Shown here one piece after another: positions 28,305 to 36,963 of a stretch of DNA of 64,000 nucleotides; positions within the stretch are counted from its first letter, which is position 1, and every line of letters starts with the position of its first letter. This stretch comes from Vreelandella populi (GTDB lineage: Bacteria > Pseudomonadota > Gammaproteobacteria > Pseudomonadales > Halomonadaceae). The position numbers were made by a program, and so were the translations under genes. The stretch covers positions 186,001 through 250,000 of the forward strand of contig NZ_RZHE01000002.1 of assembly GCF_003989825.1 (NCBI RefSeq), read 5' to 3'. The notes under the pieces are model-generated. The model did no database searches. It saw only the letters and a list, made by a program, of their open reading frames with translations, and was not told the origin of the DNA.

Positions 28305-30332
28305 CTATTCGGGCAGTGCGTAGACCACAACCTGATCTCCCACGTGATCTTTCAAAATGGTGTTGCCGCCGGCCACGAATGCGACGTACTGGCGGCCCTG
28401 GTACTCATACACCGACGGGTTGGAGACTACCGGCGCCTGGGCCTGGTCCTTCCAAAGCTGTTCGCCGGTTTCCAGAGAGTAAGCGCGCACCTTGGCATCC
28501 ATCGAGGCGCCAATAAAGATCAAGCCGCCGGCGGTTACCGCCGGGCCGCCAATGGTGGGTGAGCCCCAGCTTTCCGGCATGAAGAAGCCGAACTGCTGCG
28601 AAGCACCCACTGGGCGACGCCACTTGACGTCTCCTGTGGTCATGTCGAGCGCCACCAGCTCGCCGAAAGGCGGCTCCCAGCAGGGCATGCCCAACCAGTT
28701 GAGCGCCACTTCCAGACGCATGCCGTAGGGCGCGCCTTCCTGGGGCGAATAACCGCTTTCATAGCCCGAACCGGTATCGTACTCTTCAAAATCTTCACGA
28801 TTGAAGAGCTTGATGTACTGCACGATATGCGAAGTGTTCACGACCGCCGTCTGGCTGACCGGATCAAACGCCACGCCGCCCCACTGAACGCCCCCGGCGC
28901 TATCCGGGTAGGCGAGCGTACCCTCTCCCTGCGTGGTGGGAGGGGTGTACATGCCCTTGTACCATAAATCGTCCCAAAGCGCGGAACACTGGCCGAAGCT
29001 TGCCATGTCTGCCAGCTTCCATATCTTGGGCTTCTCTGATTGATCAAGAAGCGGGGCGGGCACGGTGGGGAAAGGCTGGGTAGGCGAGTAGACCTCGCCT
29101 TCAACATTGCCGTCGCCACCGGGCACTTCGCGCTCCTCGATCGGCCATACGTCTTCACCGGTTTCGCGGTTCACAACGAACAGAAAACCCATCTTGGTGG
29201 CCTGCATCAGTGCGGGGATCTCCTCACCATCCACGGTGATGTCCATGAGGGTCGGGGCGGCGTTGATGTCGTAATCCCAGATATCGTGATGCACCCACTG
29301 GCGCGACCAGACGACCTCGCCGGTGTCGATATCCAGCGCTGTGGTGGAGGTAGCCAGCGGAACCTCTTCGGTGCGGTTGCCGCCCCAGAAGTTGGGCGAG
29401 GGCGAGGCGACGGGCAGATAAACGAGCCCCAGCTCCTCGTCGGCAGCCATGTGAGTCCATACGTTGGCGGTACCGCTTCGCTCGCGCATCTCTTGCGTGA
29501 GCGCCTCAAAGGTCCACTCCAGCTCGCCGGTGCGCGCGTTGATGGAGAACACCGTACCCGCCGGGGCTATGCTCTCTTCCCAATCCTTGCCCGCCCAGCC
29601 CAGAATCAGACGGTCGCCCACCACGGTAGGTGGCTGGAGAAGCGACAGCGGCCAGTTTTCAGGCATGTTGTTCCATTCGTTGACGTTCAGCACGCCGCCA
29701 TCGGCGAAGCCTTCGCATAGCTCGCCGCTATCGGCATCCAGCGCAAAGAGCTGGGCGTCCATGGTGCCAAAATAGATGATCTTCTCGCAGACGCTACCAT
29801 CCACTGGGTCATCCGCCTCCCAGTAAGCCACCCCACGGCTTTTCAGCGCCGGTTGAGTCAGCGTCTCCTGGCTGGAATTCGTATCGAAACGCCAGCGCTC
29901 CTCACCGGTGGCCGGGTCCAGCGCGAACACCCGATACATGGGCGTGCCGATATAGACCGTGTCGTTGGCGAACACCGGGGTGGCCGACCAGACCGTGGGA
30001 GCGGTGTCGCCGGAGCCATCCGACACATCGCCGGTATGAAACTCCCAGGCTTTTACTAGTTCGCCGACGTTATCGACGTTGATTTGATCCAGAGGGCTGT
30101 ATTTCTGTGCGTTAAGCTGGCCGTGAAAGCTATCCCAGACAGCGCCTTCGGGTACAAGCGGAATGGGGGCGGCACTCATTGCAGAGCTGTCTTCGGTATC
30201 CGGTTCAGTGTCCGGTGTTTCTTGCCCCAGCAGCGGCAGTGGTGCGAGTAGCAGCGTTGAAAGCGTGAAGGGCACCAAGTGCAGTGAGCGACGCTTGCTT
30301 TGGCGCGGGTAAAAAGCATGATGGTTTGACAT
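28305..30332 (-). CDS. PQQ-dependent dehydrogenase, glucose/quinate/shikimate type, catalytic subunit
   Basis: A 675-residue periplasmic quinoprotein with the eight-bladed propeller of the Gcd/QuiA family. Recognisable blocks include RWRFDTN near 147, GVAYWE near 167, NFWGGNRTEE near 314, the active-site HHDIWDYD at 348-355 (matching the HHDLWDMD region of E. coli Gcd), Lys380 in QATKMGFLFVVNR (matching the catalytic Lys region) and the C-terminal GGNTILKD-VGDQVVVYALPE. The usual 140-residue membrane domain is missing. Instead ATG 30332 gives a basic then hydrophobic leader (residues 13-36). A separate membrane protein gene ends 8 bases upstream. Sugar or quinate as substrate cannot be separated by sequence. 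Confidence 0.85.
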   Translation of the reverse strand: MSNHHAFYPRQSKRRSLHLVPFTLSTLLLAPLPLLGQETPDTEPDTEDSSAMSAAPIPLVPEGAVWDSFHGQLNAQKYSPLDQINVDNVGELVKAWEFHTGDVSDGSGDTAPTVWSATPVFANDTVYIGTPMYRVFALDPATGEERWRFDTNSSQETLTQPALKSRGVAYWEADDPVDGSVCEKIIYFGTMDAQLFALDADSGELCEGFADGGVLNVNEWNNMPENWPLSLLQPPTVVGDRLILGWAGKDWEESIAPAGTVFSINARTGELEWTFEALTQEMRERSGTANVWTHMAADEELGLVYLPVASPSPNFWGGNRTEEVPLATSTTALDIDTGEVVWSRQWVHHDIWDYDINAAPTLMDITVDGEEIPALMQATKMGFLFVVNRETGEDVWPIEEREVPGGDGNVEGEVYSPTQPFPTVPAPLLDQSEKPKIWKLADMASFGQCSALWDDLWYKGMYTPPTTQGEGTLAYPDSAGGVQWGGVAFDPVSQTAVVNTSHIVQYIKLFNREDFEEYDTGSGYESGYSPQEGAPYGMRLEVALNWLGMPCWEPPFGELVALDMTTGDVKWRRPVGASQQFGFFMPESWGSPTIGGPAVTAGGLIFIGASMDAKVRAYSLETGEQLWKDQAQAPVVSNPSVYEYQGRQYVAFVAGGNTILKDHVGDQVVVYALPE

Positions 30333-30340
30333 GGTACGCC

Positions 30341-30703
30341 TCAAATACGATTTGGAGAGTTGGAAGAGGGGCGTGCGACGTCGATGACAAGACCCACAAG
30401 GCCGATCACCAGCACCGCGGCTAATAGCCACTGGTGAAGCAAAATAGCAGCGAAAAACGTACCTGCCAGACCCAGCAGAATAAGTACGCGAAGAATGATA
30501 AGTCCGGCGCCACGCTGAAGTTTGAAAAGTGCCAGTGCTGCTCCTGCCAATATTGCGCAGCCTAGAATGGCCGCCAGCGCCCCGAGCGTGCCGGTGACGC
30601 CGGTTAACGGAGTCAGGTAGGCGTACAAAGAAATAGCGACGCCTGCAAGCGCCGCTAGAAACAGTATCCACCCACCCAGTCGGTGTCTTTGCAACGTTGA
30701 CAT
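30341..30703 (-). CDS. Small membrane protein, likely detached membrane domain of the PQQ dehydrogenase
   Basis: A 120-residue protein almost entirely hydrophobic, with four to five helices (about 12-30, 37-60, 68-88, 90-108). The arrangement is like the N-terminal membrane domain of Gcd-type PQQ dehydrogenases, which binds ubiquinone and anchors the enzyme. It ends 8 bases before the ATG of the catalytic subunit, whose ribosome site GAGGCG overlaps its stop. The frames differ, and the downstream protein has its own leader, so this looks like two designed genes rather than a frameshift. Role inferred from position and composition only. Confidence 0.75.
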   Translation of the reverse strand: MSTLQRHRLGGWILFLAALAGVAISLYAYLTPLTGVTGTLGALAAILGCAILAGAALALFKLQRGAGLIILRVLILLGLAGTFFAAILLHQWLLAAVLVIGLVGLVIDVARPSSNSPNRI

Positions 30704-30962
30704 TACGATTATCGCTCCCTTAATCGGATGTTTTAATTCAAGGTTTGGTCAATTATCTGTCCGATTTTTAAGTCTAGCAGACGTTATATGAGCGCGCGGT
30801 AAAGTGGCGCAGCGCGTTTTCCCTAATGTGGCGCCTCAAAGTGCTGCTGTTGGAACAAGTGTGCGGATAACATGTTAGGTAGCCTGTTACCCAAGAAGCG
30901 CTGGCGTTTCTTGGGCAGTCAACGTTTTAATAGCGCTTATCGGGTTCAAAGGAGAAAGCGTC
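30704..30962. promoter_or_regulatory. Divergent intergenic region with a 5' hairpin
   Basis: 259 bases between the PQQ operon and the next plus-strand gene. The half near the PQQ operon is AT-rich and likely holds its promoter. The other half has an inverted repeat, CCCAAGAA (30890-30897) with TTCTTGGG (30908-30915), lying in the probable leader of the plus-strand gene. GGAGAAAG (30951-30958) is its ribosome site. No other gene is supported here. Confidence 0.45.
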
Positions 30963-32153
30963 ATGCGTACGGGATTGATGCTGTTGGTCGCCGCCATGGT
31001 GATGGCCGGTACGCTTTCAGTACTTGCCTCCAACGAGGCGTTCGAGCCGCGACTGGTGCGCCTGGAAACCGCGCGGGCGCTGCCCTCCATCGAGGCCTCA
31101 CTTGCCCAAGAACCTGCCGACATCAATGCGCTGTTTCTGCACTACGCCGACGAGGAAGCGCTGTGGATGAACGCCCATTTGGCGATTCTTCGCTACGGTG
31201 ACAGCGCCCGAGGGGCGCTTACACACTACGGGCACCTGCCCGAGTTTCAGCAGGTACTAAGGGATTTCGGCGCCGATACGGTATTGCCGATCAGCTATTT
31301 TCGCGATCATGATGTGACCACACTTCGCGCCCAGCACTGGTTGGGCGAGCGCTATCAGCAGCTGAGCCAGTGGTGGAACGACGAAGATCAAGAGAAGGAG
31401 AACGTCACGCATCCTGCGTCCATCGATGAGTGGGGACCCTACCGGCGTGGGCAAATGGGCATTGCCTTACTGGATGCTGAAGGCCATGGCTTGCTCAACC
31501 AGTTTGTCGTTGATAGCGAGGGCGATGTACATTGGCTCCAAAGTGAGCGTGTCGTAGCAGGCCTCAGCGATTTCTTTACCAGCGGTATTCGGAACCTGGA
31601 AAACCAATGGCGCCGCGATGAGGCGATTGGTGCTGCGGACGTGGGTTGGGCTGGTGTAGATCTGCTACTGATGGCCAGTACGGTCAAGGTGCTGCGGGCA
31701 GGGCGTGTCGCACGAGGCGCACGGGTAGGCAGTATTGAGGCCCAGGGAGCACGCACTGGATTACGTTCGGGCATCGTGGCAGGCGGCGGGCGTTTTGCCA
31801 GCCTATCGCGTATGGCTAAAGTGGCGGCGGTTGCCACTACTGCTTATGTGGTGGTTCGCCACCCTTCATTGGTCAGTGCGTTAGGCGCCAATGTAGCGAA
31901 ATGGCTTGGCTTGCCAGTGTGGCTGGGGCAATTCGTTATCTGGCTGTTAGTGTTGCTGCCGGTACTGATGGTTGTGCGTTTTGTTTGGCGCTGGGTTCTA
32001 GTGCCTGTTTTATGGCTACTGATACCGCTTTTGCGGTTCTGCTTTTCAAGGTTAGTGGCAACGAGCAATGGCAATGAGCGAAAACGTCAAGAGATCATCA
32101 CGCCAGAGAGTGGCCTCCAGCGTGGTGAGTCGGGTAACGTGACTGGTTTTTAA
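30963..32153 (+). CDS. Unrecognised membrane protein, 396 residues
   Basis: I do not recognise this family. Residues 1-22 look like a signal peptide or anchor (MLLVAAMVMAGTLSVLA-S). Residues 25-200 are soluble-looking, with an HYADEEALWMNAHLAILRYGD stretch and Trp-rich patches. Residues 215-285 hold an amphipathic Arg/Gly/Ala-rich segment (VLRAGRVARGARVG). The end has two or three strong helices (about 283-300 and 308-362), then a polar tail. The ATG follows a good GGAGAAAG ribosome site. It is monocistronic. An envelope role is likely from topology alone; the gene is probably real given length, base use and ribosome site. Confidence 0.65.
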   Translation: MRTGLMLLVAAMVMAGTLSVLASNEAFEPRLVRLETARALPSIEASLAQEPADINALFLHYADEEALWMNAHLAILRYGDSARGALTHYGHLPEFQQVLRDFGADTVLPISYFRDHDVTTLRAQHWLGERYQQLSQWWNDEDQEKENVTHPASIDEWGPYRRGQMGIALLDAEGHGLLNQFVVDSEGDVHWLQSERVVAGLSDFFTSGIRNLENQWRRDEAIGAADVGWAGVDLLLMASTVKVLRAGRVARGARVGSIEAQGARTGLRSGIVAGGGRFASLSRMAKVAAVATTAYVVVRHPSLVSALGANVAKWLGLPVWLGQFVIWLLVLLPVLMVVRFVWRWVLVPVLWLLIPLLRFCFSRLVATSNGNERKRQEIITPESGLQRGESGNVTGF

Positions 32154-32185
32154 TGCCTCTTGGCGTCTTAAGCAAAGGGCGCTTA

Positions 32186-33394
32186 TTAATCGTTTCGGCA
32201 GGTTAGCACGCAGACCTTATCAAAGAGCGTAACTGAGCCCATTTGACCACCTTTCATAATCACCGGTAGCTGATAGCCATTGGCAAAGTTCGCCGCACAA
32301 ACCGGCACGCCTGCCTCGAGCGGGCCGATATAGTCAATGCTTTGGGGCTGTAAGTGGTGGATGGCTAGGCTTGAGGTGTCGCCCCCAGCAATAAGCAGCG
32401 TGCCGATACTATTGGAACGAATGAGTGAGGCGATCAGCTTCGCGGAATGCTGGGCGATTTCCAATGCCGTAAGGCCATGTGTTGTATCTTCATCTAACAC
32501 GGCAAGGGTTGCCTTTCCTTCACGCAGGTGGCGCAAAATCTGCTCATACTCTGCGTGTGATTGGTTTGCCAACTGGCGGGTTGAAATCGTCACTTTGACC
32601 ATGCTGCTAGTGGCTGCCACCTGAGCGGCCGTGACAGAAGAGCGACTGCCCGCAAAGACGAGAAGCGGGCCGGGTAGGCTGCTGGGCGGCTCTATAGCCT
32701 GAGGGGTTGGATAAAGCGCTTCTACCACGCTGCTGGCGCCAACCCAGAGCTGTGGCTTCAAAGCATGGCGAAAGCGTTCGCCGATACGTTTTAGATCGTG
32801 GTTATCAAGCGCATCACATAGCACTGGGGTGCTGGGGGTGGCGTCGTCATTATGCAGTGTGATCCTATCCAGAAGATTAATGTTGGTAAGGCCCATAGCG
32901 CTAAAGTGTTGGCGCAAGTCAGCCTCCTGCATGGGGGTAACCGGGTGCTGCTGCATCACTGGATGACGATCGATGCGGTATATCTGCTCATCAGCGCTTT
33001 TAGCAAACAGATTGCCAAACACGCAGTAACGCCCAAGGCTGGGCTGGCCGCCCACAATTAATGTGGTGGCCGGTTTGAGCTGTGTAGAAAGCGCGGTAAT
33101 AGAGGTTGCGATATTGCCAGTGCCTAGACTGCTATCAAAAGTGGAGCATACCTTTAGGTGCAGAATATCAGGCTGATGTGGCAATAACTGATGGCCGATA
33201 CACTGCATTTCTGTGGCTAATGTCTGTTGATCCATACTGCGCGCAGCCGTTGCGATACCAAAAGCATCAAGGTCGGCCACTTCTTCGCAGGAGGGAGCCG
33301 CCAGGTAGAGCCGCGCCTTTAATCCGGCGCGCCGCAGCGTCGCCAAGGTGTCGGATGCGCCGGTAAAGTCATCCGCAACGAATATATAGCGCAT
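32186..33394 (-). CDS. DUF1537 four-carbon acid sugar kinase family protein, OiaK-like
   Basis: A 402-residue kinase of the DUF1537 family, which phosphorylates four-carbon or branched acid sugars. The N-terminal domain begins FVADDFTGASDT (D8, D9). Where most members have KKIDSTLRGN, this one has KVCSTFDSS (81-89) and then GGQPSLGRYCVFGNLFA, a pattern that I associate with 3-oxo-isoapionate kinases (OiaK). The C-terminal nucleotide-binding domain has LLVFAGSRSSVTAAQ near 245, LIAGGDTSS near 345 and a GGQMG loop. It starts 2 bases after the RuBisCO-like gene, last in the operon. Substrate is inferred from the subfamily pattern and partner, not proved. Confidence 0.85.
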   Translation of the reverse strand: MRYIFVADDFTGASDTLATLRRAGLKARLYLAAPSCEEVADLDAFGIATAARSMDQQTLATEMQCIGHQLLPHQPDILHLKVCSTFDSSLGTGNIATSITALSTQLKPATTLIVGGQPSLGRYCVFGNLFAKSADEQIYRIDRHPVMQQHPVTPMQEADLRQHFSAMGLTNINLLDRITLHNDDATPSTPVLCDALDNHDLKRIGERFRHALKPQLWVGASSVVEALYPTPQAIEPPSSLPGPLLVFAGSRSSVTAAQVAATSSMVKVTISTRQLANQSHAEYEQILRHLREGKATLAVLDEDTTHGLTALEIAQHSAKLIASLIRSNSIGTLLIAGGDTSSLAIHHLQPQSIDYIGPLEAGVPVCAANFANGYQLPVIMKGGQMGSVTLFDKVCVLTCRND

Positions 33395-33396
33395 CT

Positions 33397-34644
33397 CTAG
33401 CGCTCACCGAAGAAGTCGAGCGCCCTGGCAAGCGCTGGGCGGTTGGCGCCCTCTAACGGCGTGCCTGCTTCAATGCTTTGCCAGGCCTCCTGAAGGCTTG
33501 CCACGCCGGCAGCCACACCATCAGGATGCGCCAGGATGCCGCCTCCGGCTAAAAACATAAAGTCAGAACTTTGGGTTTTATTGCAGGTAAGCGGTAGGGT
33601 GCCTGCCCACTGGCCGGAGGAAAATACCGGCATCACTCGGTCATCTGTACCGCCTAGTGCTGTGAGTGAAAGCTTGGCGGCGTGGGCCACTTCGTCCGTT
33701 TGGTCGGCAAATTTTCCACCCATGCCATGGACATGCATGTGGTCAATCCCCGCCAGGCGGTACAGCGTTTGATAGGCGGAAAAATCGATGCCTAAAGCAG
33801 GGTGGCGTGCGAAGGCGCCAAAGCCGTTACGGTGGCCGTGAATGGCGAGCGGGGTCGAGGCGCGCAGGCTTTGCAGCGCAGAAAGCCCACACCAGTTGAG
33901 GCTCGCCATCACGCAGCTGCCGCCTTCGGCCTGAACATGGTCGGCGTGACGGCACATGGCATCTAATTCGTCGGTAATATTGAACGCGACCATGACGTTG
34001 CGGCCGGTACGCTCTCTAAATTGCCTGACACGCTGCATCACCGCGCTGACGCGTTCTTCTACCGGCGCATAGGGGTGATTGCCTGCGATCTCGTCATCTT
34101 TGATGAAGTCGACGCCTGCCTCGCAAAGCTGCTCGACAAGGTCGGCGGTTTCAGTGGGGCTCATACCGATATTAGGCTTTAAAATAGTCCCAAACAGGGG
34201 GCGATTTGCCACGCCTGTTGCACTGCGCGTACCGGCAATGCCGTGAGTCGGCAGCGAGTAGCGGTCGCGATATTCCGGGCGCAGCTGCAGTGCCATCAAA
34301 CGTAAGCCGGTAAGCTCGCCTAAATCGAAAAGATTGCCAGCAACGGTCGCGGCAAGATTCGGTAGATTAATCCCCACGTTGTCTTCGGGATATTCAATCT
34401 CCACCGCCACCTTTTTCCAGGGGCCTTTAACACCCTTGCGCTCAAGGTAGGCGCTATGGAGGCTTGGCGAATCCAGCTCTTCGAGCACCTCCAGATGAGT
34501 GACTCTGGCACCAAAGCGCTCCCTGATGGCTTCGGTCTCGCCCTTTACTTTGACGAAGGTACCTGAGCTTTGCTCGCCGGCCATCATCTCTGCCACGAGC
34601 GATGGATCAAGCGGCGTCTCGACCTGATAGGCAGCGCGAATCAT
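33397..34644 (-). CDS. RuBisCO-like protein (form IV), probably OiaX-type decarboxylase
   Basis: A 415-residue member of the RuBisCO large-subunit superfamily. Residues matching the active site are kept: K156 (as K175), K182/D184/E185 in IKDDE (as K201/D203/E204), H271-R272 (as H294-R295), H304 (as H327) and loop-6 K311 (as K334). Such full retention is unlike the enolase-type MtnW proteins that lack several of these. RuBisCO-like proteins paired with DUF1537 kinases include OiaX, which decarboxylates 3-oxo-isoapionate 4-phosphate to L-erythrulose 1-phosphate, and OiaT. It sits between the kinase (2-base gap) and the VOC gene (4-base overlap). The exact reaction is inferred. Confidence 0.88.
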   Translation of the reverse strand: MIRAAYQVETPLDPSLVAEMMAGEQSSGTFVKVKGETEAIRERFGARVTHLEVLEELDSPSLHSAYLERKGVKGPWKKVAVEIEYPEDNVGINLPNLAATVAGNLFDLGELTGLRLMALQLRPEYRDRYSLPTHGIAGTRSATGVANRPLFGTILKPNIGMSPTETADLVEQLCEAGVDFIKDDEIAGNHPYAPVEERVSAVMQRVRQFRERTGRNVMVAFNITDELDAMCRHADHVQAEGGSCVMASLNWCGLSALQSLRASTPLAIHGHRNGFGAFARHPALGIDFSAYQTLYRLAGIDHMHVHGMGGKFADQTDEVAHAAKLSLTALGGTDDRVMPVFSSGQWAGTLPLTCNKTQSSDFMFLAGGGILAHPDGVAAGVASLQEAWQSIEAGTPLEGANRPALARALDFFGER

Positions 34645-35186
34645 GCTTCTACCTCTTTCAGGTTCGGGAAGGGACGTACGGGATCTTTACCGTCCCAGTT
34701 TTTGGACGCTTCGCGGATCATGCGGAACATTTTGCCTTTGGGACCCAGTACCTCGGAGAGCTCAATAACAGTACCGGGGTGGTACTCTCGATCGAAATAC
34801 GCAAAACGCCCATTGGTGCCCACTTCACCGCTCATTTTGACGTGATAGCCGCGGGCCTGCATGGCGGCAAGGTCGGTGTCATAGTCTTCCGTCCAAAAGG
34901 CGACATGCTGTAACCCTGTATTGCCCGCTTGTAGAAAATCACGGTACATGGAGGGGGCATCGTTGCGCGTTTGGATCAGCTCAACCTGAATGAAGCCCGA
35001 GTTAGCCAGGGCCACCGAGTTATGCACGTCATAGTGCTTGCCGTCATACGTATAGTTCTCGATAGGTACGCGCGGGTTGTAGAAAAAAGGCCCCACGCCC
35101 ATCACTTTGTTCCAGTACTCCATGGCCGCTTCGATATCGTTGACCACATAACCTAACTGACGAATAGCTCCAAGATATTGGCTCAT
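34641..35186 (-). CDS. VOC (glyoxalase/bleomycin resistance-type) family protein
   Basis: A 181-residue protein with two beta-alpha-beta-beta-beta VOC modules. Candidate metal ligands are Q10 (RQLGYVVND), E69 (QVELIQ), H94 (LQHVAFW) and E142 (TVIELSE). This Gln-Glu-His-Glu set is the same type as in human glyoxalase I. VOC enzymes catalyse isomerisations, epimerisations and C-C or C-O bond changes through metal-bound enediolates. Its place between the RuBisCO-like gene (4-base overlap) and dctM (8-base gap) shows it belongs to the same pathway. A role in converting the imported acid into the kinase substrate is a reasonable guess only. Confidence 0.85.
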   Translation of the reverse strand: MSQYLGAIRQLGYVVNDIEAAMEYWNKVMGVGPFFYNPRVPIENYTYDGKHYDVHNSVALANSGFIQVELIQTRNDAPSMYRDFLQAGNTGLQHVAFWTEDYDTDLAAMQARGYHVKMSGEVGTNGRFAYFDREYHPGTVIELSEVLGPKGKMFRMIREASKNWDGKDPVRPFPNLKEVEA

Positions 35187-35194
35187 GACACTTC

Positions 35195-36469
35195 CTACAT
35201 AACAAGGTTAGGCAACCAGGTGGACAAAGAGGGCACCAAAGTGACCAACGCCAAGGCTGCAAAAAGGGAAAGATAGAAGGGGGCCACACCGCGAATAATC
35301 GAGGAAAGCGGCATCTTGGTAATGATCGATACCATGTAAAGACTCATGCCCACCGGCGGGGTCAGCAGCCCAAGCATGAGGTTGAGTACGAACACCACGC
35401 CTAGCTGTTCTGGGGGAACGCCTGCTTGTAGTAAGGCGGGTGTCACAATCGGGGCGATGATAAGGATCGCGACGATAGCTTCCAGGAACATGCCCACAAC
35501 TAGTAAGAGCAGATTCAGTAGAAGCAGAAGAACGAGCGGATTATCCGACACGCTCAGTAACCACTCGCCTGCATGGGCTGGAACACGATCCATCGTGAGT
35601 ACCCAGGCAAACAAGGCCGCGGAGGCGACAACAAAAAGCACGTTGGCGGTCGATAACACGGTTTCCCGGGTGCAGGTCAGAAAAGAACGAACGGTTAAAG
35701 TGCGGTAAATAACCACGCCAATAAGAATGGCATAGGCAGTAGTCATGCCCGCCGCTTCCGTTGGCCCGAAGTAACCGCTGATCATGCCGCCGACTAACAG
35801 CACCGGGGCGAGTAAGGCAGGCAGCGAAATCAGCGTTTTTCTACGAAAGGCGGCAAAGCTTGGCTGTACATCATCACGCGGCAGTTGAGAGCGTCTTGCC
35901 ATGACCGCAACTTGTATCATTAACGCCGCTGCCACTACGAGCGCGGGAACGACGCCTGCCAGCAGCGCACGAATGGTGGAAACTTCAGCCGCCGTGGCAA
36001 AGATGATAAGAGGAATCGATGGAGGAAAGATCGGCCCAATCGTTGCCGCGGCAATCGTAAGACCGGCGGCAAAGCGCTTGGTGTAGCCCTGTTGCTCCAT
36101 CTGACGAATTTGAATGCCGCCCAATGCCCCAATATCGGCTAATGCCGCGCCGGACATGCCGGAAAAGATCAAGCTGGTGAGCACATTAACGTGTGCTATA
36201 CCGCCGCGAATGCGCCCAACCACCATACGCATCAGTTCAAACAGATGCGTGGTGACACCGGTGGCCCCCAGTAATGACGCTGCGAGTATGAAAAGCGGCA
36301 CCGCCAACAGTGGAGTACTGTCCAGCGTATTAATGGCGCGCTGCGCCATGACCGTGAATGGCAGATCGTAGAGAAAAATCACTAGCCCTGCGGATAAACC
36401 CAAACTAACCGCAACCGGCGCACCAATCAGTAAGCTTCCCGCAAAGATGAGCAGTAGCGTTAAGGACAT
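35195..36469 (-). CDS. dctM: TRAP transporter large permease, DctM
   Basis: The 12-helix permease of a TRAP transporter that uses a Na+ gradient to take up organic acids. ATG 36469 (MSLTLLLIFAGSLLIGAPVA) starts the family-typical N-terminus and overlaps the dctQ end by 10 bases; the longer open frame to 36682 has no resemblance. Motifs include IFSGMSGAALADIGALG near 100, ATIGPIFPPSIPLIIF near 145, GYFGPTEAAGMTTAYA near 240 and LGLLTPPVGMSLYM near 375. About 424 residues. It works with the DctQ and DctP subunits encoded just upstream. Confidence 0.93.
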   Translation of the reverse strand: MSLTLLLIFAGSLLIGAPVAVSLGLSAGLVIFLYDLPFTVMAQRAINTLDSTPLLAVPLFILAASLLGATGVTTHLFELMRMVVGRIRGGIAHVNVLTSLIFSGMSGAALADIGALGGIQIRQMEQQGYTKRFAAGLTIAAATIGPIFPPSIPLIIFATAAEVSTIRALLAGVVPALVVAAALMIQVAVMARRSQLPRDDVQPSFAAFRRKTLISLPALLAPVLLVGGMISGYFGPTEAAGMTTAYAILIGVVIYRTLTVRSFLTCTRETVLSTANVLFVVASAALFAWVLTMDRVPAHAGEWLLSVSDNPLVLLLLLNLLLLVVGMFLEAIVAILIIAPIVTPALLQAGVPPEQLGVVFVLNLMLGLLTPPVGMSLYMVSIITKMPLSSIIRGVAPFYLSLFAALALVTLVPSLSTWLPNLVM

Positions 36470-36960
36470 ACTAAAGCCCTCCGCTGCATCATCCGCCCCA
36501 GGCGATAGAGTGAGATCACCGCCAGCAAGGCGATACTGATCATCGCTGGCATGTATAACCACAGGTTGGGAATACCCATGGCGGGCGAGGAAAAGCGCCC
36601 CGCGCGCAATAGAAAGCGATAAAACCCGTAAAGTGTCAGGGCGCAAAAGCCTAATGTTGCCAGTTCTGCTATCGCTAAACAAAGGGCGCGTTTAACGCCT
36701 GATAGCGCATCTGCCAGCATGGTTACTGCTACATGCTGGCCGTGGAACAGCAGGTAAGGGGTCGCCAGGTACACCATGGAAATACCCGCAAACCGTGAGG
36801 CTTCATCCGCCCATGGCAGCCCAGTGCTAAAGAGATTTCTGGCGAGTACCTGAGCGACAACCAGTACGGTGATGATCACCAGCAATAGCATCGCAATACC
36901 CACACAAATCTCGGACAGCCGGCTAAGACTTCGCCCTAATAGAGGTTCTTGACCGTTCAT
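36460..36960 (-). CDS. dctQ: TRAP transporter small permease, DctQ
   Basis: A 166-residue four-helix subunit that pairs with DctM. The conserved LPWADEASRFAGISMVYLAT segment near residue 49 carries the family's Trp and Glu; HGQHVAVTMLAD follows near 73. It starts 3 bases after dctP and its end overlaps dctM, so the three transporter genes are co-translated. Confidence 0.93.
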   Translation of the reverse strand: MNGQEPLLGRSLSRLSEICVGIAMLLLVIITVLVVAQVLARNLFSTGLPWADEASRFAGISMVYLATPYLLFHGQHVAVTMLADALSGVKRALCLAIAELATLGFCALTLYGFYRFLLRAGRFSSPAMGIPNLWLYMPAMISIALLAVISLYRLGRMMQRRALVCP

Positions 36961-36963
36961 GGC

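Noticed and set aside
28705..30332. PQQ dehydrogenase as a frameshifted pseudogene
   Set aside because: All conserved blocks are present in one continuous frame with a leader and ribosome site, so the gene appears intact; only the membrane part is separate.
30333..30671. 113-residue extension of the PQQ dehydrogenase frame
   Set aside because: It runs out of frame over the membrane protein gene and is Arg/Ser-rich without family likeness; ATG 30332 has its own ribosome site.
30872..31201. Small plus-strand open frame over the leader of the orphan membrane gene
   Set aside because: It overlaps the larger gene in another frame and contains the leader hairpin; no ribosome site or family match.
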